Shown: positions 1 through 12,588 of the stretch, piece by piece
Layout: each line of letters begins with the position of its first letter
Position numbering within the stretch: the first letter of the stretch is position 1
Source of the DNA: Glycine soja
Lineage: Eukaryota > Streptophyta > Magnoliopsida > Fabales > Fabaceae
Assembly: GCF_004193775.1 (NCBI RefSeq)
Contig: NC_041009.1
Span: 43,951,534 to 44,015,533 of the forward strand
Length of the DNA stretch: 64,000 bases
Direction: 5' to 3'
The notes under the pieces: generated by a model
The model's database searches: none
What the model was told of the DNA's origin: nothing
Seen by the model: the letters and a program-made list of their open reading frames with translations, nothing else
Program-made: the position numbers and the translations under genes

Positions 1-512
1 TTATTTGAGTTCTTTATTTGTTAGTAATTGTTTTTATTTCATTCATATTATGTATAATAAATGACACCTATTATGCTTTCCATTTCTGTTTGTTCAATTA
101 ATAATAAATCTCTGTATTAGTTTTTTTTTTCAAGTTAACCTCTGTATTAGTTTGAACATTATTGTATTTTTTATTTAAATTTATTTGAGTTCTTTATTTG
201 TTAGTAACTGTTTTTATTTCATTCACATTATTTAAATTTTTTGTTTGTTCAATTAATTATTAATCTTTACTACGTACTTTGTCACAATATGTCAAATGGA
301 ATGCAAGGTCGTTATAGCTCCTAAATCAGCGAGAGATACAACTCTATGTCTCTAAGGCAAATAATAAATCTCTGTATTAGTTTTTTTTTGTTTTTTTTTT
401 CAAGTTAACCTCTGTATTATTTTGAACATTATTGTATTTTTTATTTAAATTTATTTGAGTTCTTTATTTGTTAGTAATTGTTTTTATTTCATTCATATTA
501 TGTATAATAAAT
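1..512. repeat. Nested AT-rich tandem/direct repeats
   Basis: Bases 1-62 recur almost unchanged at 451-512 and in part at 181-231. The stretch from about 101 to 230 recurs at 361-500, offset by 260-270 bases, the difference being a longer T tract in the second unit. No coding signal is visible. The units look like a local tandem duplication of non-coding DNA. Confidence 0.7.
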
Positions 513-566
513 GTTGTCTCGAATGGAAGCACATAATGTTTGTTCAAGGGATTCTTTCATATTTGA

Positions 567-635
<69 letters not shown>
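567..635. repeat. (TG)n(TA)n microsatellite
   Basis: A short TG run passes directly into about 28 TA units. A reading frame rich in Tyr-Ile across it is only a product of the repeat. Confidence 0.95.
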
Positions 636-640
<5 letters not shown>

Positions 641-962
641 ATTAAGGAAAAAGACTTATAATTCCACTTTAATTTTATCTAGTTTAAATTTTGTGAGTTT
701 TTTTAAAAAAATAATTGATTAAATTCTTTTTTAAAATAAATAAATAAATAAATTTGGTCCCGCGACCGATTGTGTTTTTTCTACTCAAAACTCTCAATAT
801 ATTATTTTCAATCTAAATAGGAGGACACTTAAATTGGAATTGTGATATAGAATAATTTTAAAGATTAAAAATGAGAAATTTAGTAGAAATTTGATAAAAT
901 TATAAGATATAAGATAAAGTTCTTTTTTAACAGCAATGATTAAAGTTTGATAAGGAAATTAA

Positions 963-966
<4 letters not shown>

Positions 967-1001
<35 letters not shown>
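967..1001. repeat. (AT)n microsatellite
   Basis: Uninterrupted AT dinucleotide run of about 17 units in non-coding sequence. Confidence 0.95.
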
Positions 1002-1005
<4 letters not shown>

Positions 1006-1066
1006 GGAAATTTAAAAAATATATTGCATAAGTAGTAAACAAATAGGAAAAGTAAATTATAAACAC

Positions 1067-1121
<55 letters not shown>
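1067..1121. repeat. (ATA)n microsatellite
   Basis: About 18 uninterrupted trinucleotide units. The Leu-rich frame read on the other strand is a product of the repeat. Confidence 0.95.
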
Positions 1122-1142
1122 GTCACAATCTATAATTAACAT

Positions 1143-1480
1143 CCGGATATATTTGTCGTACTTTTTATATTTTCAGGGACTAAATTTTGCATTTTCATCT
1201 TTGAGGGACACATTTGTCAGCGGAATGAGAAGATGAAAAGTCAAAAAAATATTATGACAAATATGTCCCTATACTGACAATCCACGTTGACAATCATTTC
1301 AGTGACAAATTTGTCCCTTTGTGCCACGTAAGCTATTTTATAAATGGTGACGAACAAAAGTTAATGGCAGGATATATTTTGTCGCACTTTTTACACTTTG
1401 AGGGACTAAATTTTGTATTTTTATATTTCATAGATGCATTTCTCAACGAATTACAAATTGAGGGACAAAAGTGACTATTT
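1143..1480. repeat. Dispersed-repeat-like pair of 'ggac(t/a)aa' blocks
   Basis: Two direct blocks of similar sequence start near 1143 and 1370. Each has a 'ggatatattttgtcg' head and a following 'gagggactaaatttt' motif. Such 'gggacaaa/gggactaaa' sequence is common in legume intergenic repeats and near Mutator-like element ends. No terminal inverted repeats or target duplication could be defined. Confidence 0.4.
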
Positions 1481-2249
1481 ATTCAAAATTTTATAACAAA
1501 TTCGTTTACAGTTAGCTAGAGTCGGTTAGAGGTTTTTTCTTGGGTCAAATATCTTTTTGGTACTTTGGTACTTGTAAACAAGATATTGTTTTAGTCTCTA
1601 TTTTTTTAGTTTTGTATTCAAGGAAATATATTACATACGATGATTAAAGTAGGCTAGTCAAAAGTCTTTTTAGTGACACTATTAACTAATTAAGTTGAAG
1701 GAAAAGATAGAGATTACAACTAACACATTTTTATGAATAAGAAATTGAAAAGATAAAGATTACGGAAGATTTTGACCGGTAAAAAATTCTAACCAATGAA
1801 GTAGTTGAGTAAAGTATCACCATATGAAATATCCGTGTGTGAGCTGTCTAGAAATTGATAATCAGGATCATTGCAAAAGGTTATTTTAAATTTGTATGTG
1901 TACTTTTGAGTAAATCACTCAATGGCTTAAATAAATATTAGTTTGATATTTTTTTCTTATGTTAAAATATTTTATCTTTATAATGTAAGTATTTTTCTAT
2001 AGTTAGTTTGTAAAAAATCATTTTTTAAATTCATGTGTTAAAAAAGTTTATTTTTACTTAATAATAATAGTATCAATAACTTTCAATACATATATATTTA
2101 CTTATCGTTTCATTTAGATACCCACACCTTATGTCTTTGAATGACATAATAATGGACTTCAAGTACAATTTCTTTATTAGTTAAGCAATTTTGGTCCTGT
2201 ATATTTCATTATTAGTTAAGTAATTTTTGAAAAATATTTTTATTTTACA

Positions 2250-2440
2250 CGTAGAAAAATGCGAAATAGCGACTGAGACATTGATGACAAACAGCGACTA
2301 CTTTAGCAACTGATACAATTCATCATATGTTCAAGATAGCGACCACATATACGACCGAAATTATAGCACAAGGTGGTTTAAATTTTGAAATTGAATTCTA
2401 AATATTATAGCGACTGATTTTGAGACAGGCGTTTGTTTAT
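2250..2440. mobile_element. Possible CACTA-type remnant
   Basis: Several copies of 'gcgactg' and 'gcgaccgaa'-like motifs occur close together. Such motifs are typical of subterminal repeats of plant CACTA (En/Spm) transposons. The same array is present in the duplicate at about 18046-18230. No CACTA terminus or transposase was found, so the assignment is weak. Confidence 0.3.
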
Positions 2441-4068
2441 TTGAATCAGGGACCGAATATGTTTGGGTTGCTGACATAATTAAATGTATGAACTAGCCAC
2501 CGAATAAGTTTTGTTATTTCACTCTGAACAATTTTGAATTAAATAGACATTGAAACTCATGCAATTCGGTTCTATTTAAAATTTTGAATATTGATTATAT
2601 TATAAATATTTCATACATAATTATTGTTAAAAACACTAATAATATTAACCTACAATCATGAAATAATTTACAATGTGATTTTTAGAATGAAAAAAAAGAG
2701 TGAAGAGATGAGAGAGAAAATTATACAGAGGGAAAGAGTGGTGGTGAGGATGAGGGGGTCAGTAGCATTGAGAGTGAAGAGATGGAAATTAATTAAGCAA
2801 GATGATCAAGATTGACAAGACACAAGACTGAGCATGTGAGTGTATACGAAAAAAACATGGAGAATGACAAATAGTAAGATATTATTTTACGTATATTTTT
2901 GGACAACTTTTGGAGTTGAATTGATGAGAAAAATATTTTAAAAATGGAGAAAAAGTTGGAGGATGTGTTTTGGTTTTGTATGGTACTGTGCAGTAAGGGA
3001 TTCAGAGGAAGGTTGAAGCACAATTGGACAAGGTATAGATATAGGAACATACAAATTAAGGGCCAACATGTCAAGAATTATAGAAATAAAATAAGAAGCA
3101 AGGTAACAGGAGAAAATAATGCGAAACTACTTCAAACGAACATTAATATTATGACAACATAATGAACAAGAGGACTGAAATAACAACAAAAAATAGAAAA
3201 GATGGAATAGATAGAAAAGGGGAAAAAAGGCGCTACACTCTTAGAAAGTGATAAGTTAAATAGGAATTCACAACAAAGATATTGAAACCTTAGATGAGAA
3301 CCAAAAAGAGGGGACAATGGTCTACTCACACTTTAACAAGAGTAACTCTTCAATTTATTCAAGTTTATCTATTAAATGAATAATGACATCTCTATTTTTG
3401 AGTTTATTCCAAGAGGTTAACACTAATTTTAAAGAAAAGTAAGAAAAGATCCACGTAAGCTTAGCTTAAAGCTCAAATTACAACTTAAATTAAATTTGTA
3501 GAATTTTTTTCTTCATTAAACGACAACTAAAAAAGTATGATAATCATATTAATTACATTTAATAATACTAATACTACTACTAGTCTACTTATTATTATTA
3601 TATGGAAGTTTTTTAATATTTAATTTTAAATACCTTTTTTAAAAAGAAAAAAACCTCTTTTGACAAAAAAAAATGCTTTTTTGAAAAGTTATTCTCTCTT
3701 GATCCTTCTTCGTCAATGATAGGGAAGATATATTCTGAATTAACTAATATGTATATCCTTAATTAATGGAAAATATAATAAAGATGATACTTTCATTAGT
3801 AATTACCTTGGTATGAATACATTATGTGAAAAATTAAATTTAATTGTTCAACTATATGCAATGGTATACAGTTACAAAAATCACAATTTTCTTGTTATAA
3901 ATTTACCCTATAAATTTCCTGGTAAATAAAGCTTGTAATGCTTTCATTTTAAGTTTCCTTTTTTTTTTTTTACTTTTTACTTTTCAGAATAGTTTTAACC
4001 ATATGTGAAAATTTTAGTTTTAATGACAATTTACATATATAATTTAATATGATTTTTTTTACAGAAAA

Positions 4069-4233
4069 GGGTCAACATTGGATCTATTGTCTTCGAAGTG
4101 CTTAAAACAATGGACCAAAATTGTATCCATGAGACTCCAAACTAAAAGGCTTGCAATTCTCTTCAACTTAGGTGATTATTGGTTAGACTTTTACAATGAG
4201 GGTTTACTTGAAAATAAGAGAGTAAAAAAGTGA
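4069..4233 (+). other. Unidentified exon-like ORF, copy 1
   Basis: After a possible splice acceptor (…ttttttacag) an open frame of 54-55 codons ends in a TGA. It reads KGSTLDLLSSKCLKQW… near its start, then a GDYWLDFYNE stretch and a Lys-rich tail. The duplicate at 19978-20145 keeps the same frame and stop, with only a few differences, most of which change an amino acid. I do not recognise a family. It may be an exon relic carried along with the duplicated block. Confidence 0.25.
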
Positions 4234-5510
4234 CGATAATTCAGAATTGGTAAAAGTATTTGTAGAATGAGTCATTGATCATTAAATGATTGATAAAGAC
4301 CACAGAGTGTTATTTCTTTAGAAATTGAATATAACCAAAAAGGCATCTTTATAGAATAAAATGATCGACATCTTGAAATTGGAAACGATATCTATATCAT
4401 AGCTGCTTTAGGAAAATGTTGCATTGTTAATTTTGTTACAATGATTTTAGTGTAGTAAATGGAAGCATCCACGAGAAAACACTAGCAGAGGAAATTTTAA
4501 ATTTTATCAAAATTAAAAGAAATAAAATTCTTCTCATCCAGAAGTTATACAGAGTTATACAGTGACAAATTGTTTTTCTCCACATTCACAAATAGAAAAC
4601 AGATTTCAATGTATGGTAAGACCTTATTCATTGAAAGAGGAATTCTCATAACATGGTGCAAACATGATGTATCTAAGAAGGCATTGAATAAAAAGCCAAA
4701 TGTCTCACATCACTACCATTAATTCAGAAGTTAATTTTATCACTTTGCTAAAGAAATTAAGATAGGTCCACATATTCTGTTTATTTGGAGACTTGAAGGA
4801 ACAATGCTGAATTCCAAGGCAGTTTTCATGATGATTCAACGCTGTTGTTGCCAAAGTACCAATTCAAGTAGAAGTCCGTGACACTTAAATTAATCCCAGA
4901 GCCTACCAATTCAAAAACACTTATATTATGAGTAATCTTGAAAAGGAACATGCAGAACAAACAAATAAAAAAAATTACATATACTCCAAATTAAAGAGAG
5001 GGTATGAGAAGCAAAAGCATACAAAATACTTTAGGAATCAATAAAACTTTTATGTTAAAAGCTAATATCATTTTGAATGAAAATTCTTGAAGAGTTTCCT
5101 AAGTAAAGAAATCATTTCTTGTTGTTTCTTCTTTATGGGAGTAAATTTATATAATAGAATGAATTTTTTAAAAATAAAATTTATATTTTTTACAAGAAAC
5201 TATTTCTTAAAAATAAAAAATAATATTTATATTATACATAGATAACAATGCCAAATAATATCATAATTTAGTAAAAATAAAAAAAAATATAAAAAAAAAT
5301 TTCTTACCTTAAAGTAAAATTTTATATAAATTTTTTACAATAACATAACTCTGAAGATCACAAAAAATATCGTGACAAAAAAAATAACTTAAAAAAATCC
5401 ACTTAATAAAATTTCATTTAAAGATAGGGTAAAGAGTTGACAATTGCAATAACATTTATATTCAGCATAAGAATAACAAAACACTCACTTTGAAAGACGG
5501 ACTTTTTTCA

Positions 5511-6881
5511 TTCCCACTATCATTCTATTATCCATTGACGACGTTGTCTTCTGTTGAGATTAAAGTTTTCTTTAAATTTATATGACATATCAAAACAATG
5601 GAAAACCTTAAGCTTTGGTAACTTGTCAATACCACGAGGCACCTCTGTCAGTTCCTCAATATTGTCTAACTCGAGCTTTTCGAGAGAAGGCAATGCTCCA
5701 TCTTCAATAACGATGGATTTCAAATGATACAAATCTGCCAGTAGTATTTGCTATAGGTTCGGAAACCCCCTGTTTGGAAACTGCAAAACTTCAGCATTGT
5801 ATGCAAAAATGGAGGATACAAAGGTGCGTCAAAATTGGTACATCTTTAAGTAGTGGCAATGGATCATGTGTCAACTGGGTGAATGACAAGGACAACGTAA
5901 CAAGATTTTGGAGCTTGGCAACCCAGTTTGGGAACTTCTTTAACCGCCCCATAAGACGAACCTTCTGAAGTACAGGTGCAAATACATCAAAATGCAAATC
6001 CATCTTCATATAGTCACCATGACCAACAATATATAACTTCTCCAGGTGTTGCATCTTGTTTATCAAGGAGCACAGAAAACTTTTGAATCTTGGCTCAAAC
6101 TTTGTCAAGCGCAACACCCTCATGTATCAACGATGCTTTATCCATTGTAGAATAAGCACTCTGCGAAGGATCCTTTCCTTTTTCTGCTTCCAGAAACTTG
6201 AGCAGCAATCCTTCTACGGTATATGACTGAGACACTGTGATCCAGACATGGCGAGTGAAGTGTGTCTGGACTTTGTCAAAAACTTTCTTGGCAAGAGTAG
6301 TTTTTCCACTTCCTCCCATTCCTACCACAGAGACAACAGTGAGCTTTTCCCGCCCCTCTTTCAACCATCTTTCCAATGTGTCTCTAGGGCTGTCAAAGCC
6401 CACAACCTCAGCCTCCTTAAGAAACATAGGAGCCATTCGAAGGTTGTCAAACGTGATGTTTTGGGGTCCTCCAGAAGATTGAATTTGGGAGCAATCCTCA
6501 CTTTTGTTCCTCTCCTTGATCCCTCGAAATTCTGATATCACGTCCTGGTTCATGTATGCAAATTGAAGGTAAGGATGCACATCCAGGATCATCAGCAAGC
6601 TGCCTTTCCTGATGGATAATGTATTCATCAACGATATCTTCCATGCAAAAAGATGTTTCCACCAGCTGCTTCACCTTTGCTTTGAGAGCATCACGTGAGT
6701 TTCCTTCTTCAGCTGCTGCCATCTTGTCGACATCATGAATCATGGCTTGAATCCCATCAAGTTTGTCGTTCATGTCTGCAGCATCTTTTGGAACCTCCAT
6801 GACTGAATTCACTGCTTTCTTTAAGGGTGGAAGCAAATAATCAACAGCCAAGGACACTGCAATTTCTTGCAATTTCTTCAT
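5511..6881 (-). pseudogene. CC-NB-LRR resistance gene, deleted and frameshifted
   Basis: This is a broken duplicate of the intact NLR at 21359-24079. It starts with MKKLQEIAVS, keeps the Rx-type coiled coil with an MEDIVDEY motif, and keeps the P-loop GMGGSGKTT. Compared with the intact copy it has lost 41 bp near 6568, which removes a CKAVDFVKTTASRL stretch and shifts the frame. It has also lost 1301 bp at the 6120/6121 junction, covering kinase-2, RNBS-B, GLPL, RNBS-D, MHD and the first LRRs. A further frame break and a stop follow near 5790, before the last LRR segment (5520-5732). Loss of most of the NB-ARC domain rules out a functional sensor; short truncated CC products remain conceivable. 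Confidence 0.92.
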
Positions 6882-8053
6882 CTTAGTATAGATCTAGTTT
6901 CTGCTATTGTTATGTGTTGAGAGTGAGATGAGAAGAAAGTAAAGTGTGTATTTCAAGAGGAAGAAGACTTTCACTTTCCCTTAGTCATTCTTTAGTGTTC
7001 AATTATTGAGCAAGTTGCGTGTACGGGCATAGCCAATCAGATTGTCTTATTGCTGATCTGTCAATGTAATTAAACAAATAAAAGAAATAATGAGGGAGCA
7101 AGTTGCAGGAGCGTACCCAATGAGATTGTGATTGTAATTTACCAATAGAAAAAAAAATGTCACACTTTGGAAATACATGTAATTCTGAGCTTCTTTTAAA
7201 AAAACTTTTCTAAGATGTTTCTTTGCCGATGGATGTAATTATTTTGCTTACTTTTGTAGAATTTTACACTGGACAAAACTTAGGAAGAAAGGAACTAAAA
7301 TATTCAGAAAGGAACTAAAATCATTTTATGACTTATTTTTTCCTTTTCTACTTTACGAGTTCTTAAATAATTTAGAAAAAGATTACCCTAAAGGTTCGTT
7401 TGCCCCCAAACTTGTATATAATTTCGCATTTTTGGTATTGCACTTTAATCAGAATTAGAGTTTTAGTTTGATAATCTATGTTAACTTTTAATGCAAACTT
7501 TTATTATGTTTATTATTGAAATAAATTATAATTTTGATTGGAAGAGAATACGACAAGTACCTATATACTGCATCAACTTGTCCTTTTGCTGAATAGGTAT
7601 ATAGTATGAAATTACTACGATTGCGTAGTCCTAAGCCAAACTAATATCTACGTGCCACCAGAGTTTTATTAACTCTTGTCATAAATTGAAAATCTTTGGC
7701 TGATTTGTATATATATTGGCCGGAATCATAGACATGTGAGTATGTGACATCAGAACGTACAATATATTTTTTTATATTAAAAATATTTTGAGTAGTGTCT
7801 CGTCATCTTAAATATATACATAGCAAATAACCATAACCAATATCAAACCCACAAGAAACATCACACACTATACCATACAGGTGACACATGAAACAATTTT
7901 GTACTAACAAATGGTCAGAGTGATAGTGCTGCTTATTATGAAGTGCATCTCAAAATTTTACCACTTAAATGCTTATGATCAAATTTGAACTTCTATGCCT
8001 TCCTTCAACAAATGCTCTTTTACCGACTGAATAGGCACCTGCAATTAAAATGA

Positions 8054-8290
8054 TTTGGTTTGGGGAAACGTTTTGTTATCATTTTTTGAAATGTTACCTT
8101 GCTTTCACTTTGTTCATTTTAAAAAAAACAAATTGCATAAAAAATAGTGAAAACAGGAAATAACAAGTTGTTTTTACTGTTTACCGTACAAACTTTTAAA
8201 ATCAACAAAACAAAGTGAAAATAAAATAGCATTTTTATAATTTAAAGTGAAAGCAAAAACTGAAAATAAAAAACATTTTCTCAAACCAAA
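8054..8290. mobile_element. MITE-like element in HISN4 last intron, copy 1
   Basis: The left end (tttggtttggggaaacgtttt) and right end (aaacattttctcaaaccaaa) are imperfect inverted repeats about 235 bases apart. The same element sits in the duplicate at 25353-25586, so it inserted before the duplication. The target duplication is unclear and the superfamily is not assigned. Confidence 0.45.
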
Positions 8291-8800
8291 TGATCCCATA
8301 GTTGTTTGTGGTATTTTTAAAAGACAAAGGGTTTTCTAAAACCGAAAATTGCCTAAAAAAATTTCAGATAATTAGACAAGTTATTCAAAAAGTAAAGTTT
8401 TGGTACTTTCAAGAAAAGAAACAGTATCTTCTCAAAGAAGCTCTAAAAAATCCATATCATAGAAATTTTTGCTTCAGAACTATCCAAACACACACATGAT
8501 AATAATAAATGAAAATGAATCAATACAATAATTGATCCGTAGCATAACATGGTTAACAAATCAAAATCATTCCCATCAGCATTAAGAAATTACCAAAACA
8601 GAAGCAATACCGCTTTCCTGTGAAAAATGCCGGCAGCAAGTGCTACTGTTTCATTTGTTTTATAGAACACCTCAGAGAAGTGTTGAGTCATCAAATCCTT
8701 TTCCTTGACCTGAAACATTGACAAAAGTAAAATGAAATTAGAATAAAAGAAACATTTTATTAAATATATAATCAAATTACCCCAAAAAATCTTACATTTT

Positions 8801-9475
8801 TTCAAATAGAAAAATGTTTATAAGAGTAAAAAGAGGGAAAGTACAAATAGGAGGAAGAATAAAAGATCATACAGAAATAGGAAAATTTAGACAAAAACAT
8901 AACAACGAACAAGAAAAAAATTCATGAATGCAACAAGACACTCCAATCTCATTGCACATAAGAAATAATTAAAACAGCCTTAAGAATGAATCAAATAGAG
9001 GACATACCCATACCTATACTGATAATATTAATCCACAATTCTGCATAACAGGTACAGGGTCAAGGTAGAGGGCATATATCTTATTTTACTCTCCCTCAAT
9101 TGTGAAGACTGGACTAGTAATGAGTCATCACTCATCACACCTTTGAAAATAGTTCAAGAAAAGAGAAAGTCATTTTTATTCCCCTTTAGTGTCCATATAT
9201 TGAAAATAAGAAAGTCATTCTATTTTATAAAATTTATGGATGATGAAAATGGTCTAGACAACAGTCAAAATTCTGAAAATAATAAATAATTTTTAAAATT
9301 AATTAAAAAAAACTGCTCTTACAAGCAAACGACAAAAACCTTATTCCATTAGGTAAGGCCAATTACATGAATTACACAATGTCATTTGGAGTAGTGTTCA
9401 AAGAAAAAACCAAACTGCACTTAGTGAAAAGAAAATATAGTGAAATATAGTTAAAGGATACAAAATTATATTTAC
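8801..9475. other. Intronic/unique sequence between HISN4 exons
   Basis: This AT-rich DNA lies between the 8611-8709 and 9476-9581 exons, beyond the edge of the segmental duplication. No coding or repeat signal was recognised. Confidence 0.5.
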
Positions 9476-10344
9476 CATCGCAATCAATGCAATTACGTAG
9501 TATTTCACCGGCGCCAAACTCTTCAACTGCTTTTGCTAGTTCATAAGCACCAACTGGCCGGCCTTCTCGTTCCCCATTAACCTTACAATAAACATAAGTA
9601 ATGAGATAAGAAAAAAAAATTAATACTGCAGGAAGTAAGAAGTCAAATGACTAACTATCTTCATTCTTTCACATCAAAAGAAATTCCAAGAGATCCATGA
9701 ATTAGAATCTCATGATAACCATTGACTAAAAAAATAGAAGGCTAGATGCACGAGGAAAGTGATGATCGTAGTCCCCTTCTAGTATTGCAAACATAACCAG
9801 CAGCACTAATTACATACAAGTAGAGATAAAATAAACTTACTGTACATTGATACCATGCATATTCTTCTCCATTTGGACCTGAAACAACATAAAATGGTTT
9901 TTGAATATTTTTAAATTTAATATATTTCACATAAAAGAGCACTATCAGACCTTATTTACTTTAACTAAAAATCGAATTAGAAACTAATTACCCTACTGCA
10001 CACTAGAGCACATTTCCTCCCCCACCCTCCACCCCCAATACCATAATAGAGTACTGTATACAGCTCAATATGATAGAGTACAAACATAAGAAGTCCCTAC
10101 TTCAAATTCAAACAATTGGTAGCCATAATTCTTTAGGACCACCTTAAAAGAGGTCAGATCAGCCTCTTATTAATTAGACTCTTATTAGAGTAAGAATTTA
10201 GATAATTCAGAGCCATAAAATATAAAATAAAGGAAAAGAAAAAGCAAGCTCTTCACCTGAATTTGAAACCCTTATGGTCTTCAATTGCACATCATTATGA
10301 TCCTTTACATACACTCTATGGGGATCGATACAACCGACCACTGC

Positions 10345-10900
10345 CTGCAAATTGAAAATTAATTGGAATGTAGACAATTGATTCCATATATGCATACACA
10401 CTGATGAACTATTGTTAAAGAATAATGCCAATCATTTACATATCAGTTCAGGGAAGAGGTTCTTTAACATCTCCCTGAAAAACATTAACAAATGTCAAAA
10501 TATATGCCCTACCTCTACAAGAATCTTAAAAGAAGATACAGACATCCAACACTTGTATTTGTAATCACTCTTTTGTCATCATTCACATTCACAGAAACTT
10601 TAAATTCATTTTTTTCTTGCCAACATATAGTGATGATGGAACAAATTGCAGTTGGTGCAAAGGAAAAAGGGATAGGAAATTTAGATGCCAGATGAAACCA
10701 ATTTGAAACAAAAGCATGACAGCAACTATAACTGGTAAATAATTGGCCTGTCCTCATCCCCTTTGGATTAGTATAATCTATTATCAATAGACACTGAACC
10801 CAAAAAAACTTAATACAATACTAGAGTACAATGAGTTTGACGAGGTCTAATTTGAATTTAGTGAATTATTTAACAATTTACTTTCTCCTAAACATAAGAT
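10345..10900. other. Unannotated sequence upstream of the HISN4 fragment
   Basis: The exons expected to precede AVVGCIDPHRV in a complete HISN4 gene were looked for on the minus strand and not seen. Two short open frames here have no recognisable similarity. Confidence 0.4.
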
Positions 10901-10959
10901 AAGAGCATGTACCACAGTTTTCTAAAAGATAAACTGAAGTGCTTATCCCAATTATCAAT

Positions 10960-11520
10960 CCAAGCTACCCAATAGCTACATCTAATAAAGCTGATCGCCA
11001 AGTGGAGTACAACACTTCCTAATTTTTGTCATGTGATGTGGTTATCCCCAAGACAGTTAGTGATACGAGTACAGAGAACACAGAGTTTGGGAAGGAAGAC
11101 GCTGAGGAAGAAGATGATCTGAGTAAGATGGGAGAAGAGGATAGAGGGGTGCAAAGAGAAGGAAAGCCCAAAAGGAAGGTTCTCAAGCCCAATTATCTAA
11201 AGGATTATGTTTAGGAGAGAATACTTCATCATACTTAGCCTTATGCCTAACAAATAGGAAAATTACGAATATATACTCATTCAAAGGATAATGACAAGCA
11301 ATTCTGTTATATGCATATTCTAGAATTATTCCCGAAAAGACAGCTCAGCATAATTCTGTTACTAGACCATCTATATAATATCATGTAAATAAAGCATAAG
11401 GCAATGAGAAGATATTTTTCCTTAATTACCTTCTTCTTCTTCATCTCTTCTGTGGAGGGTCTGGACCTCGAAATCCAGAAGCTATCAGTTAGTTAACTAG
11501 TTGTATCAAATATATCCCTT
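10960..11520 (+). mobile_element. Possible LTR-retrotransposon 3' remnant
   Basis: An open frame at 11026-11214 is acidic and ends in a basic KPKRKVLKPNYLKDYV tail and stop. This resembles the C-terminus of Ty3/gypsy-type polyproteins, which often end in a basic stretch and 'DYV'. It is followed by a segment with 'taaataaagcataaggc' and a pyrimidine-rich 'cttcttcttcttcatctctt' tract, as in the 3' part of many plant LTRs. No protease, reverse transcriptase or integrase is nearby, so only the end would remain. Confidence 0.35.
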
Positions 11521-12588
11521 GATTATAATAATTACGTACAATAAGAAATTTGAATCAAATATGTCCTAAGTTATAAGCTGTAATATAGAAAAAATCAATG
11601 GCTAGTCTAACGGTTTCAAACAACGACATATATCATTTGCATCAAACACGAAACTTCTTCATTAACATTATAAAATAGGTTCCAAAATTATCTTGGTACA
11701 CAACTTTGGAACCATTTCAATCCGGATCAACCTTAGCAGAGACCAGGTTAATTGTCCCAAGAGTAGCATCCATTGTTTTTCAAAAGTTTTTAAGATAATA
11801 TTAAGAATAATCATAGAAGAAATTAATAATAGTACTGGCACATGTAGCAATTAGGTAGACTAAAAAATAGTACATTCCTTGTTTTCCACAATAAAGTAAT
11901 GTTTTTGTATTCCAACATGCCGAAGACTACCATCCATTCAGCATGTATACAGCTAAAAGGAATAGTTAATTAAACCAACTTCATTCCAATTTTAGGATTT
12001 CTTTGATTCTCCGTCTAAACTAAACTTGGCAGCGCAAATTAAAAATCAATTCACCACACAGCACATTATTGGTAGAAAAGGTTGTTGAGACTAAAAGAAA
12101 ATGAAAAGCAAAAATTAGCGCAATCATTTTCTATGTTAGATATCAGAGCCAAACTACTGATTAGTGTGTCAAAGACAAGATCTGAGTACAACATTCAAAC
12201 TCTCAAAGCAAAGTGTAACATTAACAATGCATCATAAAAAAAACAAGTAGAACATAACAGGGTAGTTTCTTAGGTGCTTTAGTACTAGTCTTCTTGTATA
12301 AATCAGAATTGAAGTTTCATCTTTATGACTTACATTTTATTAAGTGGATTACCATGATGAAATTCCAATTCTGATTGGAGAACACTACTACAAAACATTT
12401 AAGTAACTGTGGTTCAGTTTGTCCAAAACAAATAAATGAACTCGAATAAATCAAACAACAATAAAAATAAAAATAAAAAGAATGAAGCAAAGATACACAA
12501 AGTAGTAAACTAGTAACTATCTATCAAGAAACCAACCAGAAGTTGAGGAAGGTCCATAAAGAGAGCTAGATGGAAAGTCCTCAAAGCT
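11521..12588. other. Intergenic, 3' flank of the MYB gene
   Basis: AT-rich sequence downstream of the minus-strand MYB stop codon. It probably contains its 3' UTR. Nothing else was recognised. Confidence 0.5.

Larger units (their letters stand above)
1760..8800. repeat. Segmental duplication 1, copy 1 (NLR + HISN4 3' end)
   Basis: This block is collinear with 17557-26166 in direct orientation. Shared sequence begins at a 'ttacggaagattttgaccgg' stretch and ends in the intron upstream of the penultimate HISN4 exon. This copy is shorter, mainly because of a 1301-bp deletion inside the NLR, a 68-bp deletion in a HISN4 exon, a shorter ATT microsatellite and lack of a 98-bp insert. The 2-5 kb part has no recognisable gene. 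Confidence 0.9.
7979..10344 (-). pseudogene. HISN4: Imidazole glycerol phosphate synthase (HISN4/HisHF), 3'-terminal exons, broken
   Basis: Five exons of the HisF (cyclase) half can be placed: 10257-10344 (AVVGCIDPHRVYVKD…), 9841-9878 (GPNGEEYAWYQCT), 9476-9581 (…GRPVGAYELAKAVEEFGAGEILRNCIDCDG), 8611-8709 (GQGKGFD…HFSEVFYKTN…AAGIFHRKA) and 7979-8038 (VPIQSVKEHLLKEGIEVQI, stop). All have proper GT..AG borders and matching phases. IGPS makes imidazole glycerol phosphate and AICAR in plastid histidine synthesis. The 8611-8709 exon has lost 68 bp that the copy at 25906-26073 keeps. This removes the segment around the conserved SSGAGAP loop and creates an early stop. No glutaminase half or earlier barrel exons were found upstream, so this is a truncated pseudogene. 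Confidence 0.85.

Noticed and set aside
455..661. Tyr-Ile repeat frame
   Set aside because: Produced by the TA microsatellite.
927..1142. Leu-rich frame on the minus strand
   Set aside because: Produced by the ATA and AT microsatellites.
2944..3162. 72-codon plus-strand frame starting MEKKLEDVFWF
   Set aside because: The frame is broken in the duplicate near 18836, both strands are open, and no family is recognised.
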